From: Sipunculus nudus
Lineage: Eukaryota; Annelida; Sipuncula; Golfingiida; Sipunculidae
DNA: 64,000 nucleotides
NCBI GenBank assembly: GCA_026874595.1
Contig: CM049310.1
Location: 312,001 to 376,000 of the forward strand
Direction of reading: 5' to 3'
Shown here: one piece after another, positions 1-9,473 of the stretch
Layout: each line of letters begins with the position of its first letter
How positions within the stretch are numbered: position 1 is the stretch's first letter
Made by a program: the position numbers and the translations under genes
The notes under the pieces: model-generated
The model's database searches: none
What the model was told of the DNA's origin: nothing
Seen by the model: only the letters and a program-made list of their open reading frames with translations

Positions 1-649
1 GGGGGGGGGGGGGGTTTAGACGAGAGGCGTGCCTAGTCTGCCGTTCTACTGGTCCGAAATAGGGCATTTCAGGAAAATTAGACTAGACTGGAGGCTGTAT
101 ACTTTGCAGTTGACCATATTCTATACAAATGTACCCAACAGAGAAAATACAATATATTCGGATGGAACAGACAGGAAGGTTTATATATGAATGAGCAAAT
201 ATATGGGAAATGCATGGTGGGCCATAAATCTATTGGGACAGAACGAACGTTTGGGTTTCTTATTAGTACTAAAATAATCATACATTTTTACATGCATTTC
301 AGAATATAACTGACGGGGACAAAAAATAGTGTTCCTACCTGGAAGAAGATACAGGTACAGGCAATCAGTCGGCTGGTTGCCAACAGCAAGGTTTGAGCAG
401 AACTGACGAGGCTGCCCCAAGACATCGTGGTCATTACGGGCTGTCATGCCTCGTTGCCCAAACACCGAAAACCGGTCCTGACAAAACTATATTCTTACAA
501 CAGGTTTTGCCGGCCACGCAGGCCATGCCATGCCATGCCAGGGCAACAGGTGGTTGACCCTTGACCTAAAGGAACCTGTCTTGTCGGTCACTTTGGAATG
601 AAAGACAAAATGAAAAAAAAAACATGGGGCTATATTACCCCGTGTTACA
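1..649 (-). repeat. 3' LTR of the Ty3 element (left copy, cut by window start)
   Basis: It matches 9477-10124 almost base for base. The plus-strand right edge ends in TACA and abuts the polypurine tract. The left edge is a G run, 14 G here against 16 in the other LTR where TG precedes it. Small open frames in it (for example 181-465) occur identically in both LTRs and have no recognisable product. Confidence 0.93.
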
Positions 650-659
650 CCCTCCCCCC
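650..659 (-). other. polypurine tract of the Ty3 element
   Basis: Read on the minus strand, GGGGGGAGGG lies directly before the TG that starts the 3' LTR. This is the expected position and composition of the plus-strand DNA primer of an LTR retroelement, and it fixes the orientation and the LTR boundary. Confidence 0.85.
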
Positions 660-734
660 GTTCGAAGAAGTTGTCGACCCGACAACGGAAAATATGTGAA
701 GAAATCATGGCTTCACTAAGGAAGTTATATCTAA

Positions 735-3700
735 TTAATGTTGGACATAATCTCCAGACCGTAACCAGGTTGGAGGCCGTCTTATTCGGTCTGATCGCCT
801 GGGCCTGGGGCGATCATCCCCCAATTGGGAATTATCTGTAGTAACATGTGGTAAGTTTGCATTAGTTTCCTCACTCAATTCTTGATTTTCAACTAGATCT
901 GTTAGAGATTCATAAACTTCAGGGATTGGTATGGCACTGTCATCAGTTTCTGTTATTCTTACAGGTGATGCATCCCGAACTGGAAAATCGGGACTGAATG
1001 GTCCTTCACCTTCGGGACTGGAAGTGGAAAGTGCAATTTCCGAACTAGGAGTGGAAAGTGGGAGCTTTTCTTCCTGATCTACGTGGATCAAAGGAATATT
1101 AACAGGAACTGACAATGGAGTGAAGACATAATCATCAGCATCCTCATCCGGACTTTCAATATCACTGGAGGATTCTACATCAACTATTTTGTGATCAGGT
1201 TTTTGCTTTTGGGTACATTTTGATGCATTAGAGTCAGTAACTGGGGGATTAAGGGGGAGATTGTTAATACAGAGAAGTAGATTACGATGAAGCGTGCGTA
1301 TGCCACCCGTTGTTCCTTCCCTCTGCACCCTATAAACTGGAATATCCCCGTTTGGTTGTCCTACAACAGTGTATATAGGAGTTTCCCACACATCAGCGAG
1401 TTTTTGTTTACCAGTTACATGGAGGTTACGGACTAAGACTTTGTCTCCCACTTGAAGGGACGTGCCTTTAATCTTACGATCATAGCGCATTTTATGGCGT
1501 TGCTGGGCCAAAGAAGAGTTGTTCTGTGCCATTTTATAAGCATCTGATAGAGTATCCGCTAAGGACTGCACATATTTTGAGTAATCTGTGGCTGCTTGCT
1601 TATCCTCTTGATCTAAACCCAGAATTATGTCTATTGGCAGTTTGGGATGGCGACCATACATGAGAAAGAAGGGGGAGAACCCGGTTGTCTCATGTTGTGT
1701 GCAATTATAAGCATGGGTCAGAGCATTTAGGTGTATTTTCCAATTGGATTTACCTTCTGGCTCTAAGCAGCCGAGCATATTCAGGAGAGTGCGGTTAAAA
1801 CGCTCGCACTGACCATTCCCCATTGGATGATAAGGGGTAGTTCGACACTTGGAAATTCCAGCTAAACTACATAGTTCCTTGATCAGTTTGCTCTCGAAAT
1901 TTCTGCCTTGATCAGATAATATTCTCTGGGGAAAACCATAGTGGCATATAAATTGATCAAATAATAATTGGGCTGTCGGTTTGGCCTGTTGAGTTTTACA
2001 GGGAAAAGCCCTGGCATATTTTGTGAAATGATCTGTCACTACAAGGATGTTTTCTATGTTACCTTTGCAAGGTTCTACTGATAAGAAATCTACACAAAGT
2101 AACTCCAAAGGTGCAGTGGAAGAGATATTGATAAGGGGAGCTCTTTGATTGGTAGGTGTCTTTCTCCTGACACATCTTGGACAGCAAGAAACGTATTGGA
2201 TAATGTCTTTTGACATTTTTGGCCAGAAATACCGATCCTGGACTAGTTTAGTAGTTCTGGTTTGGCCCATGTGCCCCATTAGGTCATGTAAACCATGGAG
2301 AGCTACACTACGCAGAGATTCAGGCAATACGACCTGGTATGTTAGCTGATGATTTACGGTTCTCTTGCGACATAGTATATTCTGCTGTAAAACAAATTGC
2401 TTAGCTCGACTCTGGTATATACGCCAGTTGGGATCCGGTGATGGTTTCCTGGTTATTTTCGGTTGATGTCCTGCTTCTAAGCTTTGAATTATTTGTTTGA
2501 GGATGGGGTCTTCAAGTTGTTTGTCTCTGATATTAATTGGGGTCTGTGGAAGGTTGTCTAAACAAGCGCACTGATCAGCAGGTGCAGGTGTGTGTTGTAA
2601 GCCAATAAAATAAGGCAATTGGTAGTTACAGATAGCATTTACGGTTTCGGTGGAGAGATGGACTATCTCCTGACCAGGGGACCTTGATAACGCATCAGCA
2701 TCTATGTTAACCTGACCTGAGCGGTATTTAATATCAAAATTGAAGTTTGCCAGTTCAGCAATCCACCGCTGTCCGGTGGCATCAAGCCTGGCTGAAGAAA
2801 GGACATAACACAATGGGTTATTGTCAGTTCTGACAGTGAATGTGCCACCATAAAGATAGTCTTTAAATTTCTCTGTGACAGCCCACTTTAAAGCCAGAAA
2901 TTCTAGCTTGTGGGCTGGATAATTAGCTTCTGAGGGTCTAAGGCTTCGGCTGGCGTAGGCAATGGGATGTAGTTTACCCTCTTGTTCCTGATATAGGATA
3001 GCACCTAGACCTGATTTGCTAGCGTCCGTGTGCAGGACAAATGGCTTAGTAAAATTGGCAAACGCCAATACAGGGGTTTGGCACAATAAGTTTTTAATCT
3101 TATCAAATGCCTCCTGTTGTTTTGTACCCCATGTAATGGATGTGGCTTTAGGTGTGTACTTACCAGGTTTACCTTTCTTTTTGGGCGAGAATCCCTTCAG
3201 GAAGTCATGGAGGGGGCGTGCTACTTGGGCAAAATGAGGGATAAACTTACGGTAAAAACTAGCGAAACCTAGGAACCGTCTAACCTCTGTCAATGTACTT
3301 GGTGTAGGCCACTGTTTTACTGCATCTACCTTGGCAGGGTCTGCGTGGATGCCATCAGCTGAAACCACATGGCCTAGATAACTGACTTTTGTCTGAAAGA
3401 AATGACACTTGCTCGGTTTTAGCTTTAAACCAGCATTTTTGAGGCGTTGAAATACAGCCTCCAGCCGTTTAAGATGCTCCTCAAAAGTTGAGCTATAGAC
3501 TATGATGTCATCCAAATAAAGGAGACATTGTGATAAATGCAAATCACCCATAGTTTTCTGCATTAAGCGCTGGAAGACGTCTGGCGCGTTCACCAGACCG
3601 AAGGGCATCGTATTAAACTCGAAAAACCCTAAAAGACCGGCTGTAAATGCGGTCTTATGCTTGTCTTCTTCCTCCACCTCCACTTGCCAGTACCCGGCTT

Positions 3701-4766
3701 TGAGGTCAAGAGAGGAAAAAAATTTACTGCCTACAAGTGAATCTAAAGTGTCATCGATGCGAGGCAGAGAATGCGCATCACGGACAGAACGGGCATTCAG
3801 CTTCCGATAGTCCACGCAAAATCTTAGTTTACCATCAGGCTTACGGACGAGGACTATTGCTGACGCGAATGGACTCGAACTTTCACGAATGACACCTGCC
3901 TCGAGCATTTCATTAAGATGACACCTAACTTCTTCATAAAGATTAGGAGGAATTCGTCGATACGACTCTCTGAAGGGCGTTTCATCTGTTAAGACTATCC
4001 GGTGTTTTATCATATCGGTCTTGCCGATGTCTATTTCATCAATAGAAAAGATAGAGGTCCAAGTATTTAAAAGACTTAAAACTTTGTGACGCTCTTTCTC
4101 AGACAATGAGGTACCGATGTTAAATTGGTCTAGTACACCTGCAGGGCTTGTACTCTGACTGAATGAAGGTATGACCGAGGCCACCTGGAGGGAACAAAGT
4201 AAGGCTTTTGCCGGAACGGTAATTGGGCTGGAGGTCAAATTAGAAACTTTAACGTCAACCCGTTTACTGGTTTTGTTCCTCAAGTTAACTTCCATAAAAA
4301 TTGGGTCTAACACCAGTCCTGCGGGTAGCTGACCCTCAGGCTCAGTCACAATAGTGGTTTTACCAAACGTACATGTTCTTGTTACCCCTGGTATGAAGTA
4401 GCTATGATTGGGTGGTACAAGGACTTGTTTATTGCTAAACACCCTCCCGAGAGGTTTGGAAGTAGAACCGTTAAAGAGACAATTGTTTCTACACGCTAAA
4501 CGCCAGGGATCAGATAAGCCAGCTGTTTGGATAAATCTGGGTCCCTTGAGTGCCCTTAGGTGTCTGACGCACGGCTTGATAATGTTTTGGCCAATTACAA
4601 AGGGGGTATTTAGATTGAAGCTAGTGTTCTTGACTAGGAGGACTGGAGTGGGGAAAACTGTATCCTTCAAAACCGATGGAAAGTTAAGATCCAACTCAAC
4701 AACACCTAAATAGTCTAGCCTACCGCCACCAGCTACCTCAATCTCCAATACCTGGTCCACAGGCAA
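735..4766 (-). CDS. pol: Pol polyprotein of Ty3 element: RT, RNase H, integrase (open part)
   Basis: This 1343-codon open stretch starts just after a nonsense codon, so its first codon (TTG) is not a real start. Residues 1-65 are the C-terminal part of the aspartic protease region. RT spans about 290-470 with LDLKAGYW near 353 and the catalytic YLDD at 417-420. RNase H spans about 575-695 with HTDAS at 580, the E in KLEFLA near 622 and RTDNN near 647. The integrase zinc-binding HHCC has H827, H832, C862 and C865. The integrase core has D893, D952 and E988, an exact D35E spacing. A GPY/F-like C-terminal module lies near 1105-1165 and is followed by an acidic, Ser-rich tail ending in an Arg-rich segment. 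Pol copies the RNA genome and integrates the DNA. It is expressed as Gag-Pol through the frameshift site upstream. All catalytic motifs are present. Confidence 0.93.
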   Translation of the reverse strand: MPVDQVLEIEVAGGGRLDYLGVVELDLNFPSVLKDTVFPTPVLLVKNTSFNLNTPFVIGQNIIKPCVRHLRALKGPRFIQTAGLSDPWRLACRNNCLFNGSTSKPLGRVFSNKQVLVPPNHSYFIPGVTRTCTFGKTTIVTEPEGQLPAGLVLDPIFMEVNLRNKTSKRVDVKVSNLTSSPITVPAKALLCSLQVASVIPSFSQSTSPAGVLDQFNIGTSLSEKERHKVLSLLNTWTSIFSIDEIDIGKTDMIKHRIVLTDETPFRESYRRIPPNLYEEVRCHLNEMLEAGVIRESSSPFASAIVLVRKPDGKLRFCVDYRKLNARSVRDAHSLPRIDDTLDSLVGSKFFSSLDLKAGYWQVEVEEEDKHKTAFTAGLLGFFEFNTMPFGLVNAPDVFQRLMQKTMGDLHLSQCLLYLDDIIVYSSTFEEHLKRLEAVFQRLKNAGLKLKPSKCHFFQTKVSYLGHVVSADGIHADPAKVDAVKQWPTPSTLTEVRRFLGFASFYRKFIPHFAQVARPLHDFLKGFSPKKKGKPGKYTPKATSITWGTKQQEAFDKIKNLLCQTPVLAFANFTKPFVLHTDASKSGLGAILYQEQEGKLHPIAYASRSLRPSEANYPAHKLEFLALKWAVTEKFKDYLYGGTFTVRTDNNPLCYVLSSARLDATGQRWIAELANFNFDIKYRSGQVNIDADALSRSPGQEIVHLSTETVNAICNYQLPYFIGLQHTPAPADQCACLDNLPQTPINIRDKQLEDPILKQIIQSLEAGHQPKITRKPSPDPNWRIYQSRAKQFVLQQNILCRKRTVNHQLTYQVVLPESLRSVALHGLHDLMGHMGQTRTTKLVQDRYFWPKMSKDIIQYVSCCPRCVRRKTPTNQRAPLINISSTAPLELLCVDFLSVEPCKGNIENILVVTDHFTKYARAFPCKTQQAKPTAQLLFDQFICHYGFPQRILSDQGRNFESKLIKELCSLAGISKCRTTPYHPMGNGQCERFNRTLLNMLGCLEPEGKSNWKIHLNALTHAYNCTQHETTGFSPFFLMYGRHPKLPIDIILGLDQEDKQAATDYSKYVQSLADTLSDAYKMAQNNSSLAQQRHKMRYDRKIKGTSLQVGDKVLVRNLHVTGKQKLADVWETPIYTVVGQPNGDIPVYRVQREGTTGGIRTLHRNLLLCINNLPLNPPVTDSNASKCTQKQKPDHKIVDVESSSDIESPDEDADDYVFTPLSVPVNIPLIHVDQEEKLPLSTPSSEIALSTSSPEGEGPFSPDFPVRDASPVRITETDDSAIPIPEVYESLTDLVENQELSEETNANLPHVTTDNSQLGDDRPRPRRSDRIRRPPTWLRSGDYVQH

Positions 4767-4976
4767 TATAGATCAAGAAGCTAGGTGTTTGTTATAAAAC
4801 CACTCAGCAACCGTGGAAATGGCCGAACCAGAGTCAAGTAACCCAGTAGAGGAATTACCATTGGCTATGAGCTTTACCTGGTCGACATTGCCTACCAGTT
4901 CTACAGGAATCTTAGCAGGGACACGTCTCTCGCCTGCAACCCCCCACCGTCTGTTGCAGGCGGACTTCAGTTTAAA
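4767..4976 (-). pseudogene. pol: Protease N-terminal part of Pol, separated by a nonsense codon
   Basis: This is the same frame as the downstream Pol. It runs from the slippery site (4976) through an aspartic protease active-site motif DSGS (4824-4835) to a TGA at 4773-4775, 14-17 codons after the motif region. No other stop interrupts the frame between the slippery site and 735. A frameshift product from this copy would therefore stop within the protease and lack RT and integrase unless the TGA is read through. A sequencing error is the other explanation. Confidence 0.85.
4931..4976 (-). promoter_or_regulatory. Programmed -1 ribosomal frameshift signal between gag and pol
   Basis: On the minus strand the heptamer TTTAAAC (4970-4976) is in register as T TTA AAC with the gag frame and is followed at once by the gag stop TGA (4967-4969). 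A 7-nt spacer leads to a perfect 10-bp stem, CGCCTGCAAC (4953-4962) pairing with GTTGCAGGCG (4931-4940) across a 12-nt G-rich loop. Sliding back one base at the heptamer enters exactly the frame that carries DSGS and Pol. Slippery sequence, spacer and stem all meet the canonical eukaryotic/viral pattern. Loop Gs could also pair with a downstream UCCC to form a pseudoknot, which is inference. Confidence 0.88.
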
Positions 4977-6202
4977 GGCCGGCCGTTCACATCCCTACGG
5001 GCCACACAATCACGCAGGAGATGGTTGTTTCGTTTGCATCTGCTACAAAATAAGCGATTTTGACCAGCAGTGCTGCTCTGATCTTGGTTAGGATTGGTGC
5101 CTGAGGGAGATTTACTGGGGTAAGTAGCCTTTCCTTCTAGTTTACTTAAACGTGCCTCTAAGCCTTCCATTTTTCTTAGTACCGTGTCTACAGCTTGGGC
5201 TAAATCAGGGTTTGTTTGCTGTTGCAGGGGCAATTTACCCTTTCCAGGCTGGGTTGGATGGGAAACCCGGACGGACGAATGGCCAGGAGTATATTCCGCC
5301 TCCAGTTCCCTAGCACAACTAAATAATTCATCGAACGACTTTCCTGTTCGCAGAATAACCCGTAAGGCTTCTTTTACTTTAACATAACTTGGGTGGAGTC
5401 CATACCAAAACCTGGATCTCAAGCTATGCTCTGCTTCCGTGGGGGTGATCAAATCTCTGCCTTTAAGGAAATGGAGTAACTTTTGGAGTCTGCAGCCCCA
5501 CTGAACTATGTTTTCCCCCGGACCTTGTTGAGCTCCATAGTACTGTTCCCGGAGAAGATTATAATCTACAACATCCCCAAACATCAGGTCGAATTGATGG
5601 AGCAAATCAGAAACCTTTATTCCTGGTTCTGAGCATAGTAAAATTTCTGCTGCAGTGCCCCTGAGTGACAAGCGGACTACCTCTTCCACTTCGCTCTTAT
5701 GATGACTAGGGTTATCCAGCAGGCACTGGACTTGAAATCGCCACTGGCTATACGATATGTCTTTCCCAGGATCCCCAGAGAAGGTGGGTAATCGGGGGCG
5801 CTGACTAACTGTGTACAGAGGGGCAGGAGGAGCTTGTCTGCTAGGCACTCGACCTTCTAGTTTTGTTTGCAGTTTAGCCAAGTTATCAGAGCTTAAGGAA
5901 TCTAAGAAATGCTCAAGAGGGTCAGGATCAGGGTCAAGCAACGCTTTGATCTTAGGCTCATCAGTCTCCTTTGCTGGAGCCAACAAAAGTTGCACTGGTT
6001 CCTTTAGGGCTGACAACTTAATAGAACTCAATGATTCTATGGCCGTGGGGACACTAGAGGGAGAGGCGTACACGATGAACAATTTGTCAGTAGAAATCAA
6101 AATGGATTCCACCGTGCCGACCGTACCGAAGTGCCCCTCGAGTTGTGACTGCTTCCCATCCTTTGGTACGGACCTAACTACTACGGTGCGAGTGTACTTC
6201 AT
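4967..6202 (-). CDS. gag: Gag polyprotein of Ty3 element
   Basis: A 411-residue capsid/nucleocapsid precursor that forms the particle packaging the element RNA. The ATG sits in ACCATGA, a good animal initiation context. Residues 1-60 (TVVVRSVP, KLFIVYA) look like a small beta-alpha RRM-type fold. Residues about 135-300 are a capsid-like helical region with FSGDPGKD, YSQWRFQVQCLL, LRGTAAEILL and a QWGCRL segment. A charged Gln-rich linker follows, then one CCHC zinc knuckle at C386, C389, H394 and C399, 12 residues before the stop. The RRM-like N-terminus plus this capsid wording resembles the PNMA family of domesticated Gag genes, by recollection and not by search. The frame is intact. Confidence 0.92.
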   Translation of the reverse strand: MKYTRTVVVRSVPKDGKQSQLEGHFGTVGTVESILISTDKLFIVYASPSSVPTAIESLSSIKLSALKEPVQLLLAPAKETDEPKIKALLDPDPDPLEHFLDSLSSDNLAKLQTKLEGRVPSRQAPPAPLYTVSQRPRLPTFSGDPGKDISYSQWRFQVQCLLDNPSHHKSEVEEVVRLSLRGTAAEILLCSEPGIKVSDLLHQFDLMFGDVVDYNLLREQYYGAQQGPGENIVQWGCRLQKLLHFLKGRDLITPTEAEHSLRSRFWYGLHPSYVKVKEALRVILRTGKSFDELFSCARELEAEYTPGHSSVRVSHPTQPGKGKLPLQQQTNPDLAQAVDTVLRKMEGLEARLSKLEGKATYPSKSPSGTNPNQDQSSTAGQNRLFCSRCKRNNHLLRDCVARRDVNGRPLN

Positions 6203-7191
6203 GGTAAGTGAATTTAAATGATACTAAAGGATACCTAGTCCTAAGGAGCTAAATTACAAAAATGTATCTGAATCTATGAGAAACAGATTCAACTAACATC
6301 TATCTATACCCCTACAGATGATACAAAAAAGTCTTACCTGTCTGAACTTACCGCACTGGTAGTGGCAGGCAGACAAGGAAAGGTAAGGATACTTTTCCTC
6401 ACCTTCTCTAATACACTTAAATGTAAATTACACTTAAACAGTCGCTACAAATTAAGCAATCATTACTAGTTAGCAGTTTAACAAGGGCGTTATTATAGAA
6501 GCAAAGAATCTTAGCAATCTTGCTGCAATCAACCAAAATATATATGCCTGGTGTAAGCTTACTGCAGAAAAAAAAATATCCATCTAACCATTACAAATCT
6601 ATGCCTGTTGCATAACCATAAAAAGTCTGGATATCCATTATCAAATAAATAAGTTTACCTTTATAATATAATTATATATTATAATTAAATTATATTATTA
6701 TAATTAAATGCCTGAATCCTATATGTCACTTTACGCCACCCAAAAAAAAGGATGAAACATTTTAATATGCACTGTCCTTGCAGATGTCCATTGTGCTCTC
6801 ACAAGCACGGAAAAAAATACCACTCCGTCACACACTGGCTATTAACGGGTCCCTAGTCCACTGATTCCATGCCGAGGTCAGTCCGGAACAGGACACCAGG
6901 CCGGCCCTTTAGCGCCCTGCGAACAGTCCATGCCACAGCACCTAGGAACCAACAAGCACAGGCAGAAAGCGACGGTGCGGTGGGTGATCACCAGAAAAGG
7001 GAAGACATCCGTCAGTTGGTATGTAACCAACGTTCAGTCCTCAGACACAGGAAAAGTCCAAAAACACGACATCATAGGCCGTCTTGGCGAAACCATCCGC
7101 CAGCAAGGGAAACAGGACATACAGGTCAACCCGTCCACTCCATCCAGGTGTTCCATCAATCGCATCTTATCCTGCACGCTGCGCCATTTTG

Positions 7192-7209
7192 TGGCACCCA
7201 ACGTGGGGC
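7192..7209 (+). other. tRNA-Lys(CTT)-type primer-binding site in opposite orientation
   Basis: TGGCACCCAACGTGGGGC matches 17 of 18 bases of the complement of the 3' end of eukaryotic tRNA-Lys(CUU), as used by many retroelements. The match stops at 18 nt, as a PBS would, rather than extending into a tRNA gene. It lies on the plus strand, opposite to gag-pol. A CA (7185-7186) five bases upstream could be the end of an LTR of a nested plus-strand element. Confidence 0.55.
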
Positions 7210-7250
7210 CAGGTTCAAGAATCAAGACGGATGCGAGGTGAGGATTTATT

Positions 7251-7331
7251 CTGGAAGAAGATACAGGTACAGGCAATCAGTCGGCTGGTTGCCAACAGCA
7301 AGGTTTGAGCAGAACTCACGAGTCTGCCCCA
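7251..7331. repeat. Internal copy of an 81-bp LTR segment
   Basis: The segment matches left LTR 339-419 and right LTR 9815-9895 with about two substitutions. Homology begins abruptly at CTGGAAG (plus strand) and ends near CTGCCCCA. Read on the minus strand the shared block ends in TCTTCTTCCAG, a good splice-acceptor shape. In the LTRs it is followed by GTAGGAAC, here by AATAAATCC. Confidence 0.75.
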
Positions 7332-8732
7332 GTATACACTTATATTTCATATACTGTACATAGCCAATATCTCTTTTATCACAGAATACGTTATAAAGAT
7401 AACAAAAATATTATAATAATAAACATCCAGATATTTAAATGTAACCACATGACAATTTACCATATTTTTTTATATACTATTGACAGTAAAGAACACTGTC
7501 TACCATGAAGTGGATAATGGTTATCAGGGTAATCAAGAACATGATCTGTTATCCTGTTTCTATATACTATAAAGAAAAGAAAATAGTTTAAGCTACACAC
7601 AGATTTCGTATACATATATTTCTCTTAAATCCACAGACTTAACATATTAAATGCATACGTTTATGGGCATGTGGCCATCTCATAACTGTGATAATCAGTT
7701 TATGTCACCTGATCAACGTACATTGGACAATATTCTTACATTGGCCTGTTCACTAACCTATTTCTTGACAATTAAAGGATTTACATTGAGAACAACTGAG
7801 CAACTATAAGTGGTATATATTTACGTGTGAATAAAACTTTATAATGCTGAGAAAAGAACGAATATGAGTGCTTGTGTGGAGGTTGGATAGTGGGTGTGTT
7901 AGGAGAGTGTCTCTTAAATGCAATCACTTAAGGCGTATACTACTCTAATCTACTACCCCAAATCGTGATGCTACCTGACACTTAAGAGGATCATAATAAT
8001 ATAAGATTTACTTTACAAATAAAATAAATTCCTGAATAATGGATGGTAGGTTTATCAGAGTACTGCTTTTACGAACGGTTTTGAGGTTATCAAACACCTG
8101 AAATTAGGCGGGTATTTTGTATTATGAAATGCAGAGCGCGGAGGAATCTTACTAAAATTTGATTGTTCAAAAGGATATATATCTGTTCAAAAGGATAAAC
8201 ATCTGGAAAAGTTGATCTGTGAAAGAGTGGAATATGCATAAAAACTACACAAATTGACTGGAGGCGGAAATCTAAGGAGAGACCGGGGTTCTGTGCTCAA
8301 GACTCTACAATGCACTATTTTGTATGCGGAAGGTAAACAAACGGCAACAGCAAACTGGGAGAAAGTCCCCAAGCGCTATGGCGGTAATCGTGTGGCAAGT
8401 TAGTTTTCGGAACTTTCTTGAAAATTGACTGTCATCTGATGATACCAGAAAATGATTTTAAGATAATATATTATTATGCTGTATTTTTAAGTTTTCCCCG
8501 ACGATCTTAAATTATAAGAAAAATCGATTGAAAAGAAGTTTTTCATCTATTGAATGAGAAACTTTAGCACGCACGTCTGGTTAAATGTTAGGAGAACAGC
8601 ACGTCTGTGCTATTATCCATACCTTAAACTTGGTAATGCTTAATAAATAATAATATTGATGACAGTCGTGTTTATAATTATGTCCCGTTTCTAAGGTATG
8701 GAAGTTTGTTTTGATGGTTAGTTCATCTGAGA

Positions 8733-8804
8733 CGCCAGGTGGCAGCACAGGCCTAAGTGGGACTGTGGAAACTAGTTTACCTCAGGCGGCCAGATGGCAG
8801 CACC
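8733..8804 (+). promoter_or_regulatory. Two CTCF-like motifs in the Ty3 leader
   Basis: CGCCAGGTGGCAGCAC (8733-8748) and CGGCCAGATGGCAGCACC (8787-8804) share the core CCAG(G/A)TGGCAGC, close to the animal CTCF consensus. A weaker relative, CGGCCTGGTGGCGGCATC, lies at 9236-9253. Binding is not shown. The similarity is by eye. Confidence 0.35.
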
Positions 8805-9473
8805 AGCACCCGGGTTCATATACACGGTCAACATGGATTTTACGTCTAGCACGGGAATTAAGTGGGAACGTGTGCCACTATTAAGCTTACTTTAGAGTAA
8901 GCATTTTTGCGTTATTAAATAATTACCCAGTTATGAAATAGTCTAATAACAGCTTTATGCTGCTGTTAACTCTTCATATTAAATCTTCATAATTATCAAT
9001 GTTTTGGAAGAAATTTTACATGAAACATTTACTGATATTTAATTAGTAGTAACTTTTTGAAGTGGCAGCTCCGATTGGCTATTCAGAACAACTTATATGA
9101 ACCATCCTTAATAATAATTGTATTTATTTTTTTTTTGGGGGGAGAAATTTGCCTGCCTTTCATGTATATCTAAGATACATCCCATGTGCAAAGAGCGGAG
9201 ATTACAGAGTGCATAAATAATGCTTTCACTTTGAACGGCCTGGTGGCGGCATCGATTTAGACCGAAGCATTTAGATAAAATAAGATTTTACCTTTTCTCA
9301 CTACAAATGCAGTATGAAATATGAAAAGTATTTTAGTTTAATTATTTTTTTATATAGGGCAGTAATCTTAGCCCTATTACTACTTAAAGAGTACTACTTG
9401 CGGCCAAAATAATGCCTGGAGTGAACGACTGGCGATGTACCGACTAAGTGGACACCAAAGATATTCTTGAAGT

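Larger units (their letters stand above)
6203..9473 (-). other. Long non-coding leader between 5' LTR and gag
   Basis: About 3.27 kb separates the 5' LTR from the gag ATG, far longer than a typical Ty3 leader of a few hundred bases. No long open frame or known domain is visible. It contains an AT-only palindromic stretch (about 6660-6710), an opposite-strand tRNA-Lys PBS (7192-7209), a copy of an LTR segment (7251-7331) and two CTCF-like motifs (8733-8804). No PBS directly adjoins the 5' LTR. The nearest TGG-starting candidate on the minus strand is 16 nt away (9439-9457) and I cannot assign it to a tRNA. Part of this region is probably an older nested insertion. Confidence 0.6.

Noticed and set aside
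181-465. 94-residue frame in both LTRs (also 9657-9941) as an accessory protein
   Set aside because: Present in both LTRs only because LTRs are duplicates. No domain, and it overlaps the U3 region and TATA candidate.
2149-4713. Plus-strand frames opposite pol (2149-2349, 3016-3237, 4408-4713)
   Set aside because: Shadows of the Pol coding strand with no motif of their own.
6869-7363. 164-residue plus-strand frame in the leader
   Set aside because: It runs through the PBS-like site and the LTR segment, overlaps competing frames and has no recognisable domain.
9439-9457. Primer-binding site of the Ty3 element (minus strand TGGTGTCCAC...)
   Set aside because: It is 16 nt from the LTR end and I could not match it to a known tRNA 3' end, so it is noted but not annotated as a PBS.
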